DNA of 64,000 nt, from positions 868,001 through 932,000 of the forward strand of contig CAMRHE010000353.1 of NCBI GenBank assembly GCA_947044405.1, given 5' to 3'. Numbering within the stretch: position 1 is the stretch's first letter; every line of letters begins with the position of its first letter. This document shows positions 42,174-53,993 of this stretch, one piece after another. Made by a program: the position numbers and the translations under genes. This DNA comes from Leptodactylus fallax. Taxonomy: Eukaryota > Chordata > Amphibia > Anura > Leptodactylidae. The notes beneath the pieces were generated by a model that saw only the letters and a list, made by a program, of their open reading frames with translations, was not told where the DNA came from and ran no database searches.

Positions 42174-43785
42174 GGAAAGTATTCAGACCCCTTTAAATTT
42201 TTTCACTCTGTTTCATTACAGCCATTTGCTAAAAGCAAAAAATTTCATTCTATTTCTCATTAATGTACACTCAGCACCACATCTTGACAAAAAAAAAAAA
42301 AAGAAATGTAGATATTTTTGCAAATTTATTAAAAAAGAAAAACTGAAATATCACATGGTCATAAGTATTCAGTCCTTTTGCTCAGTATTGAGTAGAATCA
42401 CCCTTTTGAGCTTGTACAGCCATGAGTCTTCTTGGGAATGATGCAACAAGTTTTTCACATCTGGATTTGGGGATCCTCTGCCATTCTTCCTTGTAGATCC
42501 TATCCATTTCCATCTGGTTGGATGGTGAACATTGGTGGACAGCCATTTTCAGGACTCTCCAGAGATGCTCAATTGGGTTGAGGTCAGAGCTCTGGCTGGG
42601 CCAGTCAAGAATGGTCACAGTTGCTCCGGAGCCACTCCTTTGTTATTTTAGCTGTGTGCTTAGGGTCATTCTCTTGTTGGAAGGTGAACCTTCGGCCCAG
42701 TCTGAGGTCCAAAGCACTCTGGAAGAGGTTTTCTTCCAGGATATCTCTGTACTTGGCCGCATTCATCTTTCCTTCAATTTCAACCAGTCGTCCTGTCCCT
42801 GTAGCTGAAAAACACCCACAATAGCATGATGCTGCCACCACCATGTTTCACTGTTGGGATTGTATCGGGCAGGTGATGAGCAGCGCCTGGTTTTCTCCAC
42901 ACATACCGCTTAGAATTAACGCCAAAAAGTTCAATCTTCGTCTCATCAGACCAGAGAATCTTATTTCTCATAGTCTGGGAGTCCTTCATGTGTTTTTTGG
43001 CAAACTCTATGCGGGCTTTCATGTGTCTTGCACTGAGAAGAGGCTTCCTTTGGGCCACTCTGCCATAAAGCCCCGACTGGTGGAGGGCTGCAGTGATAGT
43101 TGACTTTGTGGAACTTTCTCCCATCTCTCTACTGCATCTCTGGAGCTCAGCCACAATGATCTTTGGGTTCTTCTTTACCTCTCTCACAAAGGCTCTTCTC
43201 CCACGATTGCTCAGTTTGGATGGACGGCCAGGTCTAGGAAGAGTTATGGTCGTCCCAAACATCTTCTATTTAAGGATTATGGAGGCCACTGTGCTCTTAG
43301 GAACCTTAAGTGCTGCAGAAATTCTTTTGTAATCTTGGTCAGATCTGTGCCTTGCCACAATTCTGTCTCTGAGCTCCTTGGGCAGTTCCTCTGACCTCAT
43401 GATTTTCATTTGCTCTGACATGCACTGTGAGATGTGAGGTCTTATATAGACAGGTGTGTGCCTTTCCTAATCAAGTCCAATCAGTTTAATTAAACACAGT
43501 TGGACTCCAATGAAGGAGTAAAACCATCTCAAGGAGGATCAGAAGGAAATGGACAGCAGGTGAGTGTCACAGCAAAGGGTCTGAATACTTATGACCATGT
43601 GATATTTCAGTTTTTCTTTAATAAATTTGCAAAAATATCTACATTTCTGTTTTTTTTCTGTCAAGATGGGGTGCTCAGTGTACATTAATGAGAAATAAAA
43701 TAAACTTTTTTGCTTTTAGCAAATGGCTGCAATGAAACAAAGAGTGAAAAATTTAAAGGAGTCTGAATACTTTCCGTACCCACTG
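42174..43785 (-). mobile_element. Tc1-like element inside the LTR
   Basis: CAGTGGGTACGGAAAGTATT and complement, TA at 42172-42173 and 43786-43787. The 3' LTR (CACTTATGTGGG near 55606) shows the empty site with one TA. 1612 bp. Confidence 0.93.
42382..43409 (-). pseudogene. Tc1 transposase, several breaks and a changed catalytic residue
   Basis: Start near 43409 (MKIMRSEELPKELRDRIVA). Helix-turn-helix, then a TAG stop (normally Trp) before [19 protein letters not shown]. Catalytic [12 protein letters not shown] is intact. The second box reads [12 protein letters not shown], so the catalytic Asp is Glu. The third box SSDLNPIEHLW is intact. Frame breaks lie near 42830 and 42615. C-terminus GDSTQY. 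Inactive. Confidence 0.9.
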
Positions 43786-44329
43786 TATGTGTGGTAAGTG
43801 GGGTTACAACACAGGTAACAAAACCTCAGCTGTGAGAAGTCTTTTTGTTAACCGCTTCTTGTCCTACTAGGGAGCACAGGTGAAAGCTTGGCCTCATTAA
43901 AGGCCTATAAAAGGTCGCTAAGTCCCCAGTCCTGGGCAGTTCCTGGGGAAGAGAGGAGGAGCCAGGTTCTGTCTAAAGCTTCTAAAGACTGGTAAGACTC
44001 CAGCGTGAACTGCTGCCATTGCTTTGCTCTGCATGTTGACCATGTGGCTGAAGCAAGCCACAAGTACAGTTAGTATTACCTGTGTTTAGTTAGTAGCTCG
44101 GCTGAGCAGGAGTTTTGTTCTTGTTTTTGCCTGAACAGTGGAGTGCCAGCGATAGCGTTGGTCCCAGAAGAAAGTAGTTTTCTATCTGTGTTGGATGGTG
44201 ACAATGAAGGTCAGGGGGAAGTCCCCGAGATGCCTGAACTTGATGTGTTGATGTGTCCCATGACAATTTTGGAACCGCTCAACTCCGAGATCCAAACTTG
44301 TCTCATGCAAAGGAAAATATAAAATTGAT

Positions 44330-45500
44330 AAATGGGAAACCCCAATATCCGGGGGCTGACCAATAGTTTCCTTATTTTGCCATGAATCAAGAGTTATTGT
44401 ATAGGGTAAACAAAATAAGAGGTGAAATTATTGATCAATTGGTGGTACCCCAGCCCTTTCAGAAAGTGGTTGTGAAATTAGCACATAAGCATGTGCTGGG
44501 AGGCCACTTGGGTTGCGAGAAGACCAAAGAACGCATATTACAGCGTATTTATTGACCGGGTGTTGATAGACATGTACGAGAATATTGTAGTTCATGCCCG
44601 ATGTGCCAACTAACTGCTCCACTGACACACTTCAGGAGTCCTTTAGTGCCCCTGCCTATTATAGAGATGCCATTTGAATGTATAGCCATGGATTTGGTGG
44701 GTCCTATTGTAAAGTCTGCCTGGGGACATCAGTATATACTAGTGGTATTAGGCTATGCTACCCAGTACCCTGAAGCTGTGCCCCTCAGACATACTTCAGC
44801 AAAGTTAATTGCAAAGGCGCTTTTCTTTATGTTTGTTCGGACAGGTATACCTAAAGAGATCCTGACCAATCAAGGGACACCCCTTTATGTCCAAAGTTAT
44901 GAAAGAAAGCTCCTGAGTATCAAACATCTGAGAACCTCTGTGTATCACCCCCAGACAGACGGCCTGGTCGAGCGGTTTAATAAAACCCTTAAGGGAATGC
45001 TAAAAAGGGTGGTAAGCAAAAATGGCAAGGATTGGGATTTTTTGCAATCCAAGAGGTACCCCAGTCCTCCACAGGTTTCTCTCCGTTCAAATTAGTGTAA
45101 GGTAGACATCCACGGGGGCTCTTAGGTATTGCTATAGAAACTTGGGAACAGGAATAAACTCCTTACCGAAGTGTTATTGAGCACATTAATCAAATGCAGG
45201 ACCGAATTTCAGCAGTAATACCAATTGTAAAAGAGCATACGGAGCAAGCCCAATTGGCTCAAGGCCGAGTTTATAACAGAAAGGCTAAGCTCCGAACCTT
45301 TAACCCAGGTGATCGGGTGTTAATACTCGTTCCCACAGTAGAAAGTAAATTTCTAGGCAAGTGGCAAGGCCTATATGAAATAATTGAAAAAGTAAGTGAA
45401 GTAAACTACAAGGTTTTCTAGTCGGGCAGGAGAAAGCCTGAGCAAATATATCATATGAATTTGCTAAAACCCTGGAAAGACAGAGAATCCTTGCCGCCAT
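44330..45500 (+). pseudogene. Integrase of the second Gmr1-like element
   Basis: HHCC finger (LAHKHVLGGHLGCEKT...CSSCPMCQ) with a TGA replacing the Trp before PGVD. The core has AMDLVGPI (first Asp), ILTNQGTPLY (second catalytic Asp changed to Asn) and GLVERFNKTL (Glu kept). A frame loss follows at 45060-45190, then GDRVLILVPTVESKFLGKWQ GLYE of the GPY/F module. About 40% of positions are recognisably shared with the intact pol at 7723-10857 (visual estimate). Confidence 0.88.
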
Positions 45501-46024
45501 AAGTACCCCTAGAGAGGTTACTGCTAAAGCAATGGGCGCACTTGATAAAAACTTGCCTGAGGTACAAATAGCTGAGACACTATCTAGGGTTCAGGTACAA
45601 GAGACAAAATAATTAGTACAGCGAAATAATGATGTACAGTATTTTCAGAGTTACTTGGGCGTACCAATATGATAGAGCATGACACTGAATCGTACCTGCG
45701 GCTCGGTGACAATCTAAAGCCGTACCGAGTACCTGAAGCTCGTAGACAGGCCATAACCAAAGAGTTTGTGGTATAGACTGATGCCTCTGATGTAGGGTTA
45801 GGCGCAGTTCTTTCACAAGTTATTGAAGGTGAGGAACATCCAGTCACTTACTTGAGTCGAAAACTTACACCTGCATTAAAAAATTATAGTATTGTAGAAA
45901 GGGAGTGTTTGGCCATCAAATGGGCCCTGGAGTCCCTACGGTATTACTTGCTGGGTCGACGTTTTAGGTTGGTTACCGACCACTCCACTCTCACACGGAT
46001 GTCTCAGGCCAAAGAGAGAAAATG
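45501..46024 (+). pseudogene. Reverse transcriptase remnant and RNase H, first part
   Basis: After the integrase come TMIEHD/TESYL and KPYRVPEARRQAI, the lead-in to reverse transcriptase, then a deletion straight to FVV-stop-TDASDVGLGAVLSQV (RNase H), TYLSRKLTPALKNYSIVE, LESLRYYLLGRRF and VTDHSTLT. It is cut at KERK by the Penelope insertion. Confidence 0.85.
46010..46024. repeat. Target-site duplication of the Penelope composite, left
   Basis: CAAAGAGAGAAAATG, repeated exactly at 55377-55391. Fifteen bases, within the variable range seen for Penelope-like and LINE insertions. Confidence 0.88.
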
Positions 46025-46814
46025 TAATGTTAAAGACCAGTTAGTCTGAATACAGGAGGTCCATCCCTGCCTATAGCTCTATCAGGATTTATATATCTAA
46101 ATTTCAGGAGGGAATTGATAGAGTAGAAAATAATAAAACTTCACTTTTATTTCTTATATAAATAAAAATAAATATAAAATCGTATTAGAAAGACGAGATT
46201 CACTAGTGCTCCCAAGTGCTACCGTGTGATTAGTGAAAGAGAAAGGATGAGATCACATAAATTGCATATATAGTGTGAACTAATATTTATAGATGCCCAA
46301 AGCAGATATTAGCACTGCAATTTTATTTTCTAATGACCATAATAATGATAGCAACATGAGTCATACAGTTAATAGCATTAGTGTCATTTAAAGGGATTGT
46401 ATGAAGGGTAGCTAAAACAAACAAACAGGGAAGGTTTAAACAAACAAACAGGAAGCTAAGACAAACAGACAGGGAGGGGTTAGTTTAGTATTCAGCAAAA
46501 GTCCGCATATTGCTTCTCATAATAGCTGAGACAGCGTCTACGCTGCCTGAGGTATAAGTATAGTCTGGTGCCTCAAATAAAGCCTCAAATGTCTATGGAC
46601 ACACAGTCAATCAGAACTGTGTGTCACCTGGCACTGAGGATTCACCAGATACACTCCACTGGCAGGTTATAGCGGAATACACCCTCAATAGGGTAATTTT
46701 GTCAGCACCCCACAGCCTCCCAGCACCCTTTCCACATACTCCTCTATCTGACACCTATAGCACACATTTAAAAGTCTCTCCCTTAGTGCTAAAGAGTTAA
46801 AAAAAAAAAAAACG

Positions 46815-46847
46815 TACGCGTTTCACCAGCCATTGCTGGATCATCAG
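46815..46847 (-). ncRNA. Hammerhead-ribozyme-like core, left arm
   Basis: Minus-strand CTGATGATCCAGCAATGGCT, then GGTGAAACGCGT: CUGAUGA, a 5-bp stem CCAGC/GCTGG with an AATG loop, and GAAAC. Penelope-like elements are known to carry hammerhead motifs in their terminal repeats. The palindromic ACGCGT could give a short stem III within or between molecules. Confidence 0.65.
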
Positions 46848-46914
46848 GGGACTAAATCAGTATAACCTCTCAGTCTGAGAGTGAAATAGCAATGGCGCCG
46901 GAGTCTCAAGAAAG

Positions 46915-47045
46915 CCTTCCTTAAAATGGGACTAAGCCCCGCCCCAGGTTCGTGTCACATGACGTCACGCCCAATCATAATGTGGGGGAGGCGGGGCCAT
47001 AGCCGATGCTCCTCCCCTCAAACTATTCGTCATCCGAGGCACTCC
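46915..47045 (-). promoter_or_regulatory. Possible Penelope promoter, left arm
   Basis: GC-rich stretch with CCCCGCC boxes and a CRE-like TGACGTCA at 46960-46967. It is conserved in the right arm (53240-53345, TGACGTCA at 53293-53300) and lies just upstream (minus strand) of the hammerhead core. Promoter activity is inferred. Confidence 0.4.
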
Positions 47046-47668
47046 TCCCAGGGGCAGGGAAGCTGTCAGTGTCGTCATGGAGACATAGAAGCGTGTCTCC
47101 TATGTTTACATCGTGCTGTCATCTCTCTGATCCTAATTGTAGGCAGTTGGAGCAGGAAACACAGAAGTCATGTTATCAAGAAATTCATGTGCATTGTCTA
47201 ATATTATGCTTAAACACATAAGATGCTTGATCTATACCGCACCAGCACGTCTCAATTCTGCAATACATATAAATGTTGAAGCACAACAGATATCACATCC
47301 GGATGGTACATTGCATCAATAGAGGTATACAGGGTCCGTATTCACCTCTACAGTGAACAATAATTTCCCAACTGAGCTTACACTTATCAAGGTGCCATCT
47401 ATATTACATATCCTCATTAAACTCCATAAAAGCCATGAATCATAGCTCACCGTAGTAATACTAGAGTGAAAGTGACTCTGCATAGATCTAAATATTATGT
47501 TCACTATATAGTGAATTGCCCATATATGAGATACAATATTTTCCCATTTCCCAAAGGAAATATATATCACACAAATATACCAGAAAAATGGATAAGAGGA
47601 TTCCCAATAATATCATCAGATTTAGGGTATGTGCCATAATAGATATAATATATATACTCAAAGAGATA

Positions 47669-49305
47669 CAGTCATATGAAAAAGTTTGGGCACCCCTATT
47701 AATCTTAATCATTTTTAGTTCTAAATATTTGGGTGTTCGCAACAGCCATTTCAATTTGATATATCTAATAACTGATGGACACAGTAATATTTCAGGATTG
47801 AAATGAGGTTTATTGTACTAACAGAAAATGTGCAATATGCATTAAACCAAAATTTGACCGCTGCAAAAATTTGGGTACCCTTATCATTTTATTAATTTGA
47901 ATACTCCTAACTACTTTTTACTGACTTACTGAAGCACAAAATTGGTTTTGTAACCTCACTGAGCTTTGAACTTCATAGCCAGGTGTATCCAATCATGAGA
48001 AAAGGTATTTAAGGTGGCCAATTGCAAGTTGTTCTCCTATTTGAATCTCCTCTGAAGAGTGGCATCATGGGCTCCTCAAAACAACTCTCAAATGATCTGA
48101 AAACAAAGATTGTTCAACATAGTTGTTCAGGGGAAGGATACAGAGATTTAACCTGTCAGTTTCCACTGTGAGGAACATAGTAAGGAAATGGAAGACCACA
48201 GGGACAGTTCTTGTTAAGCCCAGAAGTGGCAGGCCAAGAAAAATATCAGAAAAGCAGAGAAGAAGAATGGTGAGAACAGTCAAGGACAATCCACAGACCA
48301 CCTCCAAAGAGCTGCAGCATCATCTTGCTGCAGATGGTGTCACTGTGCATCGGTCAACAATACAGCACACTTTGCACAAGGAGAAGCTGTATGGGAGAGT
48401 GATGCGAAAGAAGCCGTTTCTGAAAGCACGCCACAAACAGAGTCGCCTGAGGTATGCAAAAGCACATTTGGACAAGCCAGCTTCATTTTGGAAGAAGGTC
48501 CTGTGGACTGATGAAACAAAGATTGAGTTGTTTGGTCATACAAAAAGGCGTTATGCATGGCGTCCAAAAAACACAGCATTCCAAGAAAAACACTTGCTAC
48601 CCACTGTAAAATTTGGTGGAGGTTCCATCATGCTTTGGGGCTGTGTGGCCAATGCCGGCACCGGGAATCTTGTTAAAGTTGAGGGTCGCATGGATTCAAC
48701 TCAGTATCAGCAGATTCTTGAGAATAATGTACAAGAATCAGTGACGAATTTGAAGTTACGCCGGGGATGGATATTTCAGCAAGACAATGATCCAAAACAC
48801 AGCTCCAAATCTACTCAGGCATTCATGCAGAGGAACAATTACAATGTTCTGGAATGGCCATCCCAGTCCCCAGACCTGAACATCATTGAACATCTGTGGG
48901 ATAATTTGAAGGGGGGGGCCCAGGCTCGGCGACCATCAAATTTAACTGAACTGGAATTGTTTTGTAAAGAGGAATGGTCAAAAATACCTTCATCCAGGAT
49001 CCAGGAACTGATTAAAAGCTACAGGAAGCGACTAGGCGTATTTTTTCAAAGGGGGATACAAAAAATAAAATCCCTTTTTTTTGGGGCCCCCACTTTTAGG
49101 CCGATCAAATTTAGCTTTAATGCATATTGCACATTTTCTGTTAGTACAATAAACCTCATTTCAATCCTGAAATATTACTGTGTCCATCAGTTATTAGATA
49201 TATCAAATTGAAATGGGTGTTGGAAACACCCAAATATTTAAAAATAAAAATGATTAAGATTAATAGGGGGGGCAAAAATTTTTTAAAGTGGGTTTTTTGG
49301 GGGGG
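47669..49305 (+). mobile_element. Tc1-like element in the left Penelope arm, right end corrupted
   Basis: Left end CAGTCATATGAAAAAGTTTG after TA (47667-47668). The ~100-bp subterminal repeat (TTTAGTTCTAAATATTTGGG) returns inverted at about 49235. The expected last ~40 bases are replaced by GGGTTTTTTGGGGGG-type sequence, so the right limit is approximate. The right Penelope arm (near 52590) shows the unoccupied site. Confidence 0.85.
48067..49060 (+). pseudogene. Tc1 transposase, DD34E
   Basis: ATG at 48067 (MGSSKQLSNDLKTKIVQH); a short deletion and frame change near 48123-48165; then open through [45 protein letters not shown] and SPDLNIIEHLW (34 residues between the last Asp and Glu; the usual Pro before Ile-Glu is Ile). 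The C-terminus after YRKRLG (about 49030) dissolves into homopolymer-rich sequence, probably sequence error, so the true stop is unclear. Confidence 0.87.
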
Positions 49306-49414
49306 GGGGGGGACTTTTATTCCCTCACCCCTAAAGACGTGTTTCATGTGGACAGCATCATAATACATCCATCCTGAGTATATATATTCCCTAACTCCAA
49401 AATATTACAGGGAA

Positions 49415-50140
49415 TTATAAAAATGGAGCGAAGGACAAGCATTCGTTAATCCCTCCCGGGAATGTCGATTTAAAACGGTGAATCCATCTGCATTCATGTT
49501 GCAACAGAAGTCTATCCCAATTGCCACCCCTTCCTGGTGGTCGGATCAGTTGCAATCCTATGTATGAATCTGAAGGATTCAGGTTGTCCGTCATGGTGGC
49601 TATGCGCATGTTTAGCTATTGGCGTGTCTCGATTGTTGAGAATATCATTAAAGTGCTCCCTTATCCTTACCCTAAATTCACGTTTAGTCTTACCTATGAA
49701 TCTTTCGGACAGGGGCACTGTGCTAGATAGATCACTCCTTTACTACGACAGTTGATAAAGTCGTTAATTTGGCAGACCTCACCAGTAATTGCACATGTTG
49801 CTGTTTTAGTTTTTTGCACCTGTCCACATGCGATTGTCAGTTGTCAGTTGTCACATCTGAAGGTGCCATTAGGTTTCTGGCTAAGCCAATTCACCGTTGA
49901 TTTAGGGGCAACGTAATGACTCCTAACCATCCTGTCCTTTAAACTGTTCCCACGTCTATAAGTGATCTGGGGGGTGGATCCTAAAATCTCTTTCAGATCA
50001 TCGTCCTGGAGTAATATCCCCCAATATTTACCAAGTATTTCCCTAGTCTCTTGATGCATATTAACAAAAGTTCCAACAATTCTAGTTACATTATCAGATT
50101 TTATATTCTGACTATGTCTCTTTGGGATCAAAAGCTCTCT
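49415..50140 (-). pseudogene. Penelope GIY-YIG endonuclease and linker
   Basis: Minus strand, N to C: NIKSDNVTRIVGTFVNMH, WLSQKPNGTFRCDN (linker before a Cys-rich stretch), INDFINCRSKGVIYLAQCPC (start of GIY-YIG), then after a frame break FIGKTKREFRVRIREHFNDI, the GKTKR...R..EH core, AKHAHSHHDG, and after a second break RGGNWDRLLLQHECRWIHRF, the typical C-terminus carrying the Glu region. The nuclease nicks target DNA during retrotransposition. The final ~45 residues are duplicated, inverted, in the right arm. Confidence 0.87.
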
Positions 50141-50159
50141 TCGATCACATGTTATAGCG

Positions 50160-51796
50160 TGTTATAAAGCTCCCTTTAGTGTGTTATCCGGGTATCCGCG
50201 GTCCCTAATTCTGAGCCTCAAGTCATCTGCCTGCTGTTTAAAAGCTGACAATTTTGAACAGTTTCTCCTTAGGCGGAGATATTGGCCCTTGGGAATACCC
50301 CTTTTGAGGGCCACAGGATGGGCACTCTCCCACCTAAGGAGACTGTTTGTCGCAGTCTCTTTCCTGTAGACCTTAGTTTGAATTGCTCCTGAATGATCTC
50401 TAGTAATAAGAACATCCAGAAATGGTAGATCACTCATACTCCAGGTAGATGTAAACCTTAGGTCCAGAGGGTTAGAGTTCAGACACTCCACAAACTCCTC
50501 GAATGATGTGTGATCCCCACGCTACAGGATAAAGATATCATCGATGTACCTCAGCCAGAGGCAGATATGGTCCTGCCAAGAGCTGAGGTCATCGGCATCC
50601 AAGATGGCCGCCTCCCACCAGCCCAGGAGCAAGTTTGCATAACTTGGCGCAAAGGGACTACCCATAGCGGTGCCCCTGAGCTGGTGGTAAATGCGGCCAA
50701 AGGTGAAAAAGTTAATGTTCAGACAGAAACTCAATAGTTCAATGACAAACCAATTATGTGGTCTCAATCTAATGTCCCTCATTTGAAGATAATATTCCAC
50801 TGCTCTGATCCCCTGTTCATGATGGATGGACATGTATAATGCTTCTACATCAATCGATGCAAGAATCATATCATGCCCTAAAGTAATACCATCTAGTTTC
50901 AGCAGGAGATCAGAGGTGTCTGGGATGTATGAGGGAAGGGACTCCACAAAGGGCCTCAAGATCTGATCGATATAGCTTCCCAAGTTTCGTGTGAGGCCAC
51001 CAATACCTGATACAATTGGTCTTCCTTTCACAGGATTGGTCCCTTTGTGGACCTTAGGGAGGGCATAAAAGGTAGGCATCACCGGGAATTTTGGATACAT
51101 AAAATCCATCTCATCCTTGTCTATCAGTCCTTCCTCATAAGCCCTCTGTAACAGTGACTGTAAAGCTGTCAAACAGGTCTGTGTCGGATTAGTGCTCATA
51201 ATCCCATAAAAAGTTGTGTCAGACAAAAGCGTCAAACACATCTCCCTATAGTGCGGTGAGTCCATCACTACTATGTTCCCCCCTTTATCGGAGGGTTTTA
51301 TCGTAATATTAGTGTCCAGTTCAAGATCTCTCAATGCCTGTCTTTCTTCAATGCTCAAATTATGCCCCCTACATCTATCATTAAATTGTGCCAACTGTTC
51401 AAGTTCCATATTGACCACAGACGAAAAAATTTCTATGTGGGCATTATTACTTGGAGGTGGCATTTTGGAGCTTTTAGGTTTTAGATTGGTATGTGGGGCC
51501 CTTAGGTGACCAAAGTCATTATCATCCATTAGGCCAGCCAATACCTGCACAGCTCCCAAATCCTCCAATTCCAAGTTAAGTTCGGCGCATTGTCTTTTCT
51601 TAATGGCAGTATGGTACTTATGCCACTGTAGCTTTCTAATAAATAGTGCAATATCTTTGGGCCAATTAAATAAGTCAAATTTTACTGATGGGACTAAAGA
51701 TAAACCCCTTGAGAGGACATCTTTCTCCGCTTTTGTCAATCTTTTACAAGATAGATTAATTATCTGCATCTTACTCATGTCGCTCTCTGGGTTCAA
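50160..51796 (-). pseudogene. Penelope reverse transcriptase
   Basis: Minus strand from about 51796. Open for 424 codons with the Penelope blocks: IKPSDKGGNIVVMD, FYALPKVHKGTNPVKGRPIV, ASIDVEALYMSI (motif A), LRGTAMGSPFAPSYANLLLG (motif B) and LRYIDDIFIL (motif C, YIDD). One TAG (normally Trp) at about 50523 follows, then the same frame continues RGDHTSFEEFVECLN, SDLPFLDVLIT and ALKRGIPKGQYLRLRRN to about 50162, where a TAA interrupts. Telomerase-like RT family; only two stops separate it from an open frame here. Confidence 0.92.
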
Positions 51797-52349
51797 TTTC
51801 TGAGGGGATATTGGCCCTGGGCTTGTGCAATTCCCTGAGATAAAAAAACACTCCCTGTGTTTGTAGTTGGAGAGGATTGAAATGAGCTTCTACTATTCAC
51901 AAACCCTCTCTTGCTGGTTCTGTTTCTACCCCTAGGGACCCTAAAGTCTCCTACTCCCCTTTCAAAAAATGATGTCTCCGTCTCACTCCCAGAGAGATCA
52001 GCTTCAGATGAGGAGAAATCACCATCAGGTTTATTATTTCTAAGACCTTTTTTAAGGAAGCTATAGGCCCTATTCTCCTTGAAATCTTGCAGGTCTCTTA
52101 TGAACTGTTGGTGTTTCCTATCACTAAGATTGGTTTGAAATCTCTCAATCTGTAGTTGAAGGTTAGATTCCTTCTGCTGAAATAAAGGGTCAGTTTTTAA
52201 TTTAAGAACCTGTTCCCTCAGTTCGTTTAATTTCTTATTTTTGGATTCAAAGGCCAAATTCTCTTCTTCCAAAAGTAATTTCATAAACCTAATGGAGCTC
52301 TCTGTTGCTTCCTTTTGCCACTTAGTCATAAGAGATGAGTTTTGAATCG
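51793..52349 (-). pseudogene. Penelope N-terminal region
   Basis: Coiled-coil-rich, charged segment (MKLLLEEENLAFESKNKKL, LRNNKPDGDFSSSE) typical of the part before the polymerase, overlapping the RT frame by four bases with a frame change (stop TGA at 51793-51795). The frame stays open a further 21 codons to 52413, but those come from the right arm read backwards and are not native protein. Confidence 0.7.
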
Positions 52350-53412
52350 ACCACCAGGAAGGGGTGGCAATTGGGATAGACTTCTGTTGCAACATGAATG
52401 CAGATGGATTCACCGTTTTAAATCGACATCCCCGGGAGGGATTAACAAATGCTTGTCCTTCGCTCCATTTTTATAATTCCCTGTAATATTTTGGAGTTAG
52501 GGAATATATATACTCAGGATGGATGTATTATGATGCTGTCCACATGAAACACGTCTTTAGGGGTGAGGGAATAAAAGTGTACCCCCCCCCGATATATCTC
52601 TGAGTATATTTATTATATCTATTATGGCACATACCCTAAATCTGATGATATTATTAGGAATCCTCTTATCCATTTTTCTGGTATATTTGTGTGATATATA
52701 TTTCCTTTGGGAAATGGGAAAATATTGTATCTCATATATGGGCAATTCACTATATAGTGAACATAACATTTAGATCTATGCAGAGTGACTTTCACTCTAG
52801 TATTACTACGGTGATCTATAATTCATGGCTTTTATGGAGTTTAATGAGGATATGTAATATAGATGGCACCTTGAAAAGTGTAAGCTCAGTTGGGAAATTA
52901 TTGTTCACTGTAGAGATGAATACGGACCCTGTATACCTCTATTGATGCAATGTACCATCCGGATGTGATATCTGTTGTGCTTCAACATTTATATGTATTG
53001 CGGAATTGAGAAGTGCTGGTGCGGTATAGATCAAGCATCTTATGTGTTTAAGCATAATATTAGACAATGCACATGAATTTCTTGATAACATGACTTCTGT
53101 GTTTCCTGCTCCAACTGCCTACAATTAGGATCAGAGAGATGACAGCACGATGTAAACATAGGAGACACGCTTCTATGTCTCCATGAAAACACTGACAGCT
53201 TCCCTGCCCCTGGGAGGAGCGCCTCGGATGACGAATAGTGTGAGGGGAGGAGCATCGGCTATGGCCCCGCCTCCCCGCATTATGATTGGATGTGACGTCA
53301 TGTGACACGCACTGTGGGTGGGGCTTAGTCCCGTTTTAAGGAAGGCTTTCTTGAGACTCCGGCGCCATTGCTATTTCACTCTCAGACTGAGAGGTTATAC
53401 TGATTTAGTCCC

Positions 53413-53445
53413 CTGATGATCCAGCAATGGCTGGTGAAACGCGTA
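53413..53445 (+). ncRNA. Hammerhead-ribozyme-like core, right arm
   Basis: Same core as 46815-46847, on the opposite strand: CTGATGA 53413-53419, stem CCAGC-AATG-GCTGG, GAAAC 53436-53440, then GCGT. Both copies are identical through the core, consistent with selection or recent duplication. Confidence 0.65.
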
Positions 53446-53993
53446 GGGTTTTTTTTTTTTTTTTTAACTCTTTAGCACTAAGGGAGAGAATTTAAAATGT
53501 GTGCTATAGGTGTCAGATAGAAATGTATGTCGAAAGGGTGCTGGGAGGCTGTGGGGTGCTGACAAAATTACCCTATTGAGGGTGTATTCCGCTATAACCT
53601 GCCAGTGGAGTGTATCTGGTGAATCCTCAGTGCCAGGTGACACACAGTTCTGACTGACTGTGTGTCCATATACATTTGAGGCTTTATTTGAGGCACCAGA
53701 CTATATTTATACCTCGGGCAGAGTAGACGCTGTCTCAGCTGTTATGAGAAGCAATATGCAGACTTTTGCTGAATACTAAACGAACCCCTCCCTGTTTGTT
53801 TGTCTTAGCTCCCTGTTTGTTTGTTTAACCCCTCCCTGTTTGTTTGTTTTAGCTACCCTTCATACAATCCCTTTAAATGACACTAATGCTATTAACTATA
53901 TGAGTCATGTTGCTATCATTATTATGGTCATTAGAAAATAAAATAGCAGGGCTAATATCTGCTTTGGGCATCTATAAATATTAGTGCACACTA

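Larger units (their letters stand above)
42104..44135 (+). repeat. 5' LTR of the second Gmr1-like element, split by a Tc1
   Basis: 42104-42173 and 43786-44135 together match the 3' LTR (55551-55928), but this copy keeps ~110 bp (43800-43920, with CCTATAAAAGG, a likely TATA box) missing from the 3' LTR. Its end is deleted: after GCCTGAA it jumps into pol-region sequence. Confidence 0.85.

Noticed and set aside
44428..44628. Minus-strand frame opposite the integrase finger
   Set aside because: Shadow of the plus-strand integrase pseudogene.
52350..52413. First 21 residues of the Penelope N-terminal frame
   Set aside because: They are the antisense of the endonuclease C-terminus in the right arm, created by the inverted junction.
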